A DNA stretch of 64,000 nucleotides, taken from NCBI GenBank assembly GCA_964503145.1, contig CAZCYV010000011.1, positions 1 to 64,000 on the forward strand, given 5' to 3'. Both the position numbers and the translations under genes were made by a program. The number at the start of each line of letters is the position of its first letter. Positions within the stretch are counted from its first letter, which is position 1. This DNA comes from RBG-16-57-11 sp964503145. GTDB lineage: Bacteria > Chloroflexota > Anaerolineae > Anaerolineales > UBA4823. Shown here in pieces: positions 61,478-64,000 of the stretch. The notes beneath the pieces are model-generated. The model saw only the letters and a list, made by a program, of their open reading frames with translations. It did no database searches and was not told the origin of the DNA.

Positions 61478-64000
61478 ATGTCAACGCTGACGCCCAGACA
61501 ACAAGCCATTTTTCTGACCTTACTTACTGCGGCAATCTATATCTTCCTTGCGCGGCCAGTGGAGAAGGTGACCCGCTTTGTCCTTGTAGGGGATAAGGTT
61601 TATTTGACTGCTGGACCGGCTGGGTTTCGGGTTTTAGATATTCGAGAAACAACGACAAGCGCGCCAGGCGACTTTCATCCCCATGGGATCAGATATGGCA
61701 GCAGGCCTGTGCCGGTGATGATCGGTTCTTATAACACCCTGGGGCAATCTAATTCCCTGGTCGTTCGTGATCAACTGGCGTTTATTGCAGATGGCAATGA
61801 GGGGGTCATTGTTTTGGATATCAGTGATCCGCACAACCCCAAGAAAGTTGGCGACACGGAAATTGGAGGCAATGCGCTAGATCTGGCGTTGTGGAAGGAT
61901 TTGATCTTTGTGGCCGCCGGGCGGAACGGCTTGAGGGTGGTGAATGCAAAAACCGAAGGGGACAAAAAAGGGCAGGTCAACGAGGTTCAAGAAGCACGTC
62001 TGGGTGGACGAGCCGAGATAACCCGGGTGTTTGGTGATCGGCTGTATGTGGGCGGCGATGAAAAATTGACCATTTACAACCTGAAAGAAGGTAACAAGAA
62101 ACCAGAACAAGTTGGGGCGTTTCCGGTCAAAGCCAGGGTCTGGGATGTTCAGGTCGTGGAGCGGAAAGGCCGACAAGTGGCTTTCCTGGCAGCAGACGAA
62201 GACGGCATCCTGGGATTGGATGTGACCGAGCCAATGTCGATTACCGTGAAGCTCAAGTTCGACACACCGGGTAGGGCGATGGGCGTCGATATTTATGATG
62301 GCTATGCTCTGGTTGCAGATGGCCGACAGGGCCTGCAGGTATATGACATCACGGACGAGGAAAATGTACGCCAGATTGGAAAAACATTCCAGACCTGGAA
62401 TGAGGTCACTCAGGTCATTGCGGATGCGTCTGTGGTTTTTGTCGCCGATGGGGTGGGTGGATTACGGGTGCTCGAATATGGGATATTAATGTCGACCGAA
62501 GTGGATGGCGGTATACCACAGGCAAGCGCAGAAAGGATTGCTCCTATTGCTCCTCATCGTCCGTATGTTTTCTTGGCCAATGGCGGGCGCGGATTGAGAG
62601 CTTTGCGGAGCGAAAATCTACAGGAGATCACTTTTTCTGATACGCCGGGCTTTGCCGGCGCGGTTGACATCCGTTGGCAGGATGCCTTAGCAATTGTGGC
62701 GGATAAGGATGATTTACTGGTCATGGATTTTGCCGAAGTGTTGAACCCTTATCATCCAACTCCGCAAATCCATTTGAGAGGCAGACTTGGTGCTGAGGCT
62801 GGCAATGAAATCCAGGATGTCCAGCTTAGCGCCGATGGCAAACTGGCTTATGTAGCCAATGGAAAGAATGGGTTTTGGGTTGTGAATCTCACGGATCCAA
62901 CCAAGCCAAAAGTGGCTGGTAAAGAGGCTATTGTATATCAAGCCGTCGATATTGATCTGATTGGTAATTATGTGTTCGTTGCGGGCGCAAATGGTGGATT
63001 GAATGTGGTTAATGTCCAGGATCCGGAATTCCCCACACGGGTTTTCCCCAGAGATAGCAGCAAAACGTTGTTGACCGATGTGCGAGCGGTTGATGCGATC
63101 CGCATTACGGATAACCTGACCTATGTGTATGCTGCGACAAAGGAAGGGATGTGCATTATCAGGGTGCTCGATCCCAAAAACCCCGAGAAACTGGTTTGCC
63201 TTGACGCGAAAGGAAGCGCAAACGATGTAGTGGTTGATCCGGCCACGCAACGGGTATATCTGGCAACAGAGCGTCAGAAAGGGAGTTCAGAGCCAGATCA
63301 GGCAGGCGCTGGCAGGTTGTACATCTACGCTGTTTCGGCCTCAAACTGGGAGAATCCGCAACTGGTCTCCGAGTCGACCTATGAATTTCCGATCAAGCGA
63401 GTCAGCGCTTATGGCAATGAAATCTATCTCATGGCGGGCGAGCACGGACTGCATCGCGTTTTGTTCCAAGACCCAGGGCTAACGGTTGCGAGCTATACCT
63501 TGCCTACGCTCACGCGGCAATTCGTCAAAGATGGTGATTTCATTTACGCTGTAGATGGCAGCGATGCACCAGGTAGGGGAGGTCTGGGGCTGAGCATTCT
63601 GGATGTTTCGAATCGCAAGAAAGCGAGTCAGGTTGGGCTTTACCGTTCGCCGGGGCAGCCAAGCGCGGTCGCACTTCACCCGGACAAAAAGATCGCTTAT
63701 CTTGCAGATGGCGAGCGGGGGCTGCGGGTCGTAGATATCTCCGACAAAGTACATCCCGTGTCGGTCAATCATCTGGATGTACCCGGCCGGGCGGTGCACC
63801 TGGCGGTCAAAGGCAAGCGTCTGTATGTGGCGCTTGCAGAAGGCGGCTTAGGGGTGTTCGATATTTCTAATTCCCGCGCCCCTATCCAGATGGCAACCCT
63901 GGGGGTCGGAGGCGCAGGCGGGCTTCCTGGGCCGGCGATGTGGGTAGAAGGCTTTGATGAATATGCCTTTGTTGCGTGTGAGAATGCGGGCCTTTCGAGC
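61478..64000 (+). CDS. Large LVIVD-repeat beta-propeller protein, 3' end cut by window edge
   Basis: The frame is open from ATG 61478 to the window end (at least 841 residues). The N-terminus has a hydrophobic stretch (AIFLTLLTAAIYIFLA) acting as signal peptide or anchor. The rest is built of repeats of about 40-50 residues with the LVIVD pattern, for example GVIVLDISDPHNPKKVGD, GLQVYDITDEENVRQIG, GFWVVNLTDPTKPKVAG and GLRVVDISDKVHPVSV. These repeats form exported beta-propellers with unknown ligands. The ribosome site is poor; another ATG at 61473 is out of frame. Codon use is less GC-rich than in the neighbouring genes. Confidence 0.82.
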   Translation, partial: MSTLTPRQQAIFLTLLTAAIYIFLARPVEKVTRFVLVGDKVYLTAGPAGFRVLDIRETTTSAPGDFHPHGIRYGSRPVPVMIGSYNTLGQSNSLVVRDQLAFIADGNEGVIVLDISDPHNPKKVGDTEIGGNALDLALWKDLIFVAAGRNGLRVVNAKTEGDKKGQVNEVQEARLGGRAEITRVFGDRLYVGGDEKLTIYNLKEGNKKPEQVGAFPVKARVWDVQVVERKGRQVAFLAADEDGILGLDVTEPMSITVKLKFDTPGRAMGVDIYDGYALVADGRQGLQVYDITDEENVRQIGKTFQTWNEVTQVIADASVVFVADGVGGLRVLEYGILMSTEVDGGIPQASAERIAPIAPHRPYVFLANGGRGLRALRSENLQEITFSDTPGFAGAVDIRWQDALAIVADKDDLLVMDFAEVLNPYHPTPQIHLRGRLGAEAGNEIQDVQLSADGKLAYVANGKNGFWVVNLTDPTKPKVAGKEAIVYQAVDIDLIGNYVFVAGANGGLNVVNVQDPEFPTRVFPRDSSKTLLTDVRAVDAIRITDNLTYVYAATKEGMCIIRVLDPKNPEKLVCLDAKGSANDVVVDPATQRVYLATERQKGSSEPDQAGAGRLYIYAVSASNWENPQLVSESTYEFPIKRVSAYGNEIYLMAGEHGLHRVLFQDPGLTVASYTLPTLTRQFVKDGDFIYAVDGSDAPGRGGLGLSILDVSNRKKASQVGLYRSPGQPSAVALHPDKKIAYLADGERGLRVVDISDKVHPVSVNHLDVPGRAVHLAVKGKRLYVALAEGGLGVFDISNSRAPIQMATLGVGGAGGLPGPAMWVEGFDEYAFVACENAGLSS

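Noticed and set aside
1..64000. Mobile elements, prophage or integration sites
   Set aside because: No transposase, integrase, phage structural gene or direct repeat flanking the tRNA was found on either strand.

Overview
This 64 kb window reads as a moderately GC-rich bacterial chromosome segment, most likely from the Chloroflexota (Anaerolineae-like). That assignment is inference from gene style: Ser/Thr kinases with FHA domains and long extracytoplasmic Ala/Gln/Thr repeats, many lipoproteins with no outer-membrane genes, a ROK-controlled xylose operon with an actinobacterial/Thermus-type xylose isomerase, and clostripain/CHAT proteases. There is no rRNA, CRISPR array, transposase, integrase or phage gene. 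One tRNA, tRNA-Leu(UAA), is present.

Layout. (1) 1-3.0 kb: a secreted M4 (thermolysin-like) peptidase cut by the left edge. (2) 3.4-7.7 kb: a compact three-gene operon of an LCAT-like lipase, a C11 clostripain-type protease and a CHAT protease with two zinc ribbons. This is the best candidate in the window for an undescribed system. (3) 8.1-10.5 kb: a membrane protein and an AlaX-type tRNA editing protein on the plus strand. (4) 10.5-25.2 kb: eight closely spaced minus-strand genes: an FHA-Ser/Thr kinase, its paralogous pseudokinase, SufE, a patatin phospholipase, glutaminyl cyclase, an MrfA-like helicase carrying an HNH insertion, an MrfB-like exonuclease and an MFS transporter. (5) 25.3-31.7 kb: an isoprenylcysteine methyltransferase-like protein, a HEAT-repeat protein, an exported intradiol-dioxygenase-fold lipoprotein, a large AAA/TPR protein and a small unknown protein. 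(6) 32-37 kb: a MacAB-like ABC exporter (ATPase, adaptor, double FtsX permease) and a TetR regulator whose operator faces an EamA transporter. (7) 38.4-39.9 kb: a Rieske ferredoxin, a gene remnant and an AEC transporter.

(8) 40.0-53.4 kb: a xylose operon read on the minus strand in the order ROK/XylR, permease, binding protein, ATPase, DUF4380-like protein, creatininase-family protein, xylose isomerase, xylulokinase, followed by a URO-D-type methyltransferase and a corrinoid protein. The regulator has a near-consensus promoter with a XylR-type operator at the start site. The sugar-binding protein is an in-frame tandem duplication whose two copies look identical over about 845 bp. (9) 53.5-64 kb: an alpha/beta hydrolase, a divergent PlsY-like protein, DegV, tRNA-Leu, a minus-strand cluster DUF362 - flippase-like - PHP - AceK, and the 5' part of a large LVIVD-repeat beta-propeller protein running off the right edge.

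All calls come from reading the sequence and from recalled family motifs. No database search or alignment program was run. Start sites were chosen by Shine-Dalgarno matches and the start of recognisable domains.
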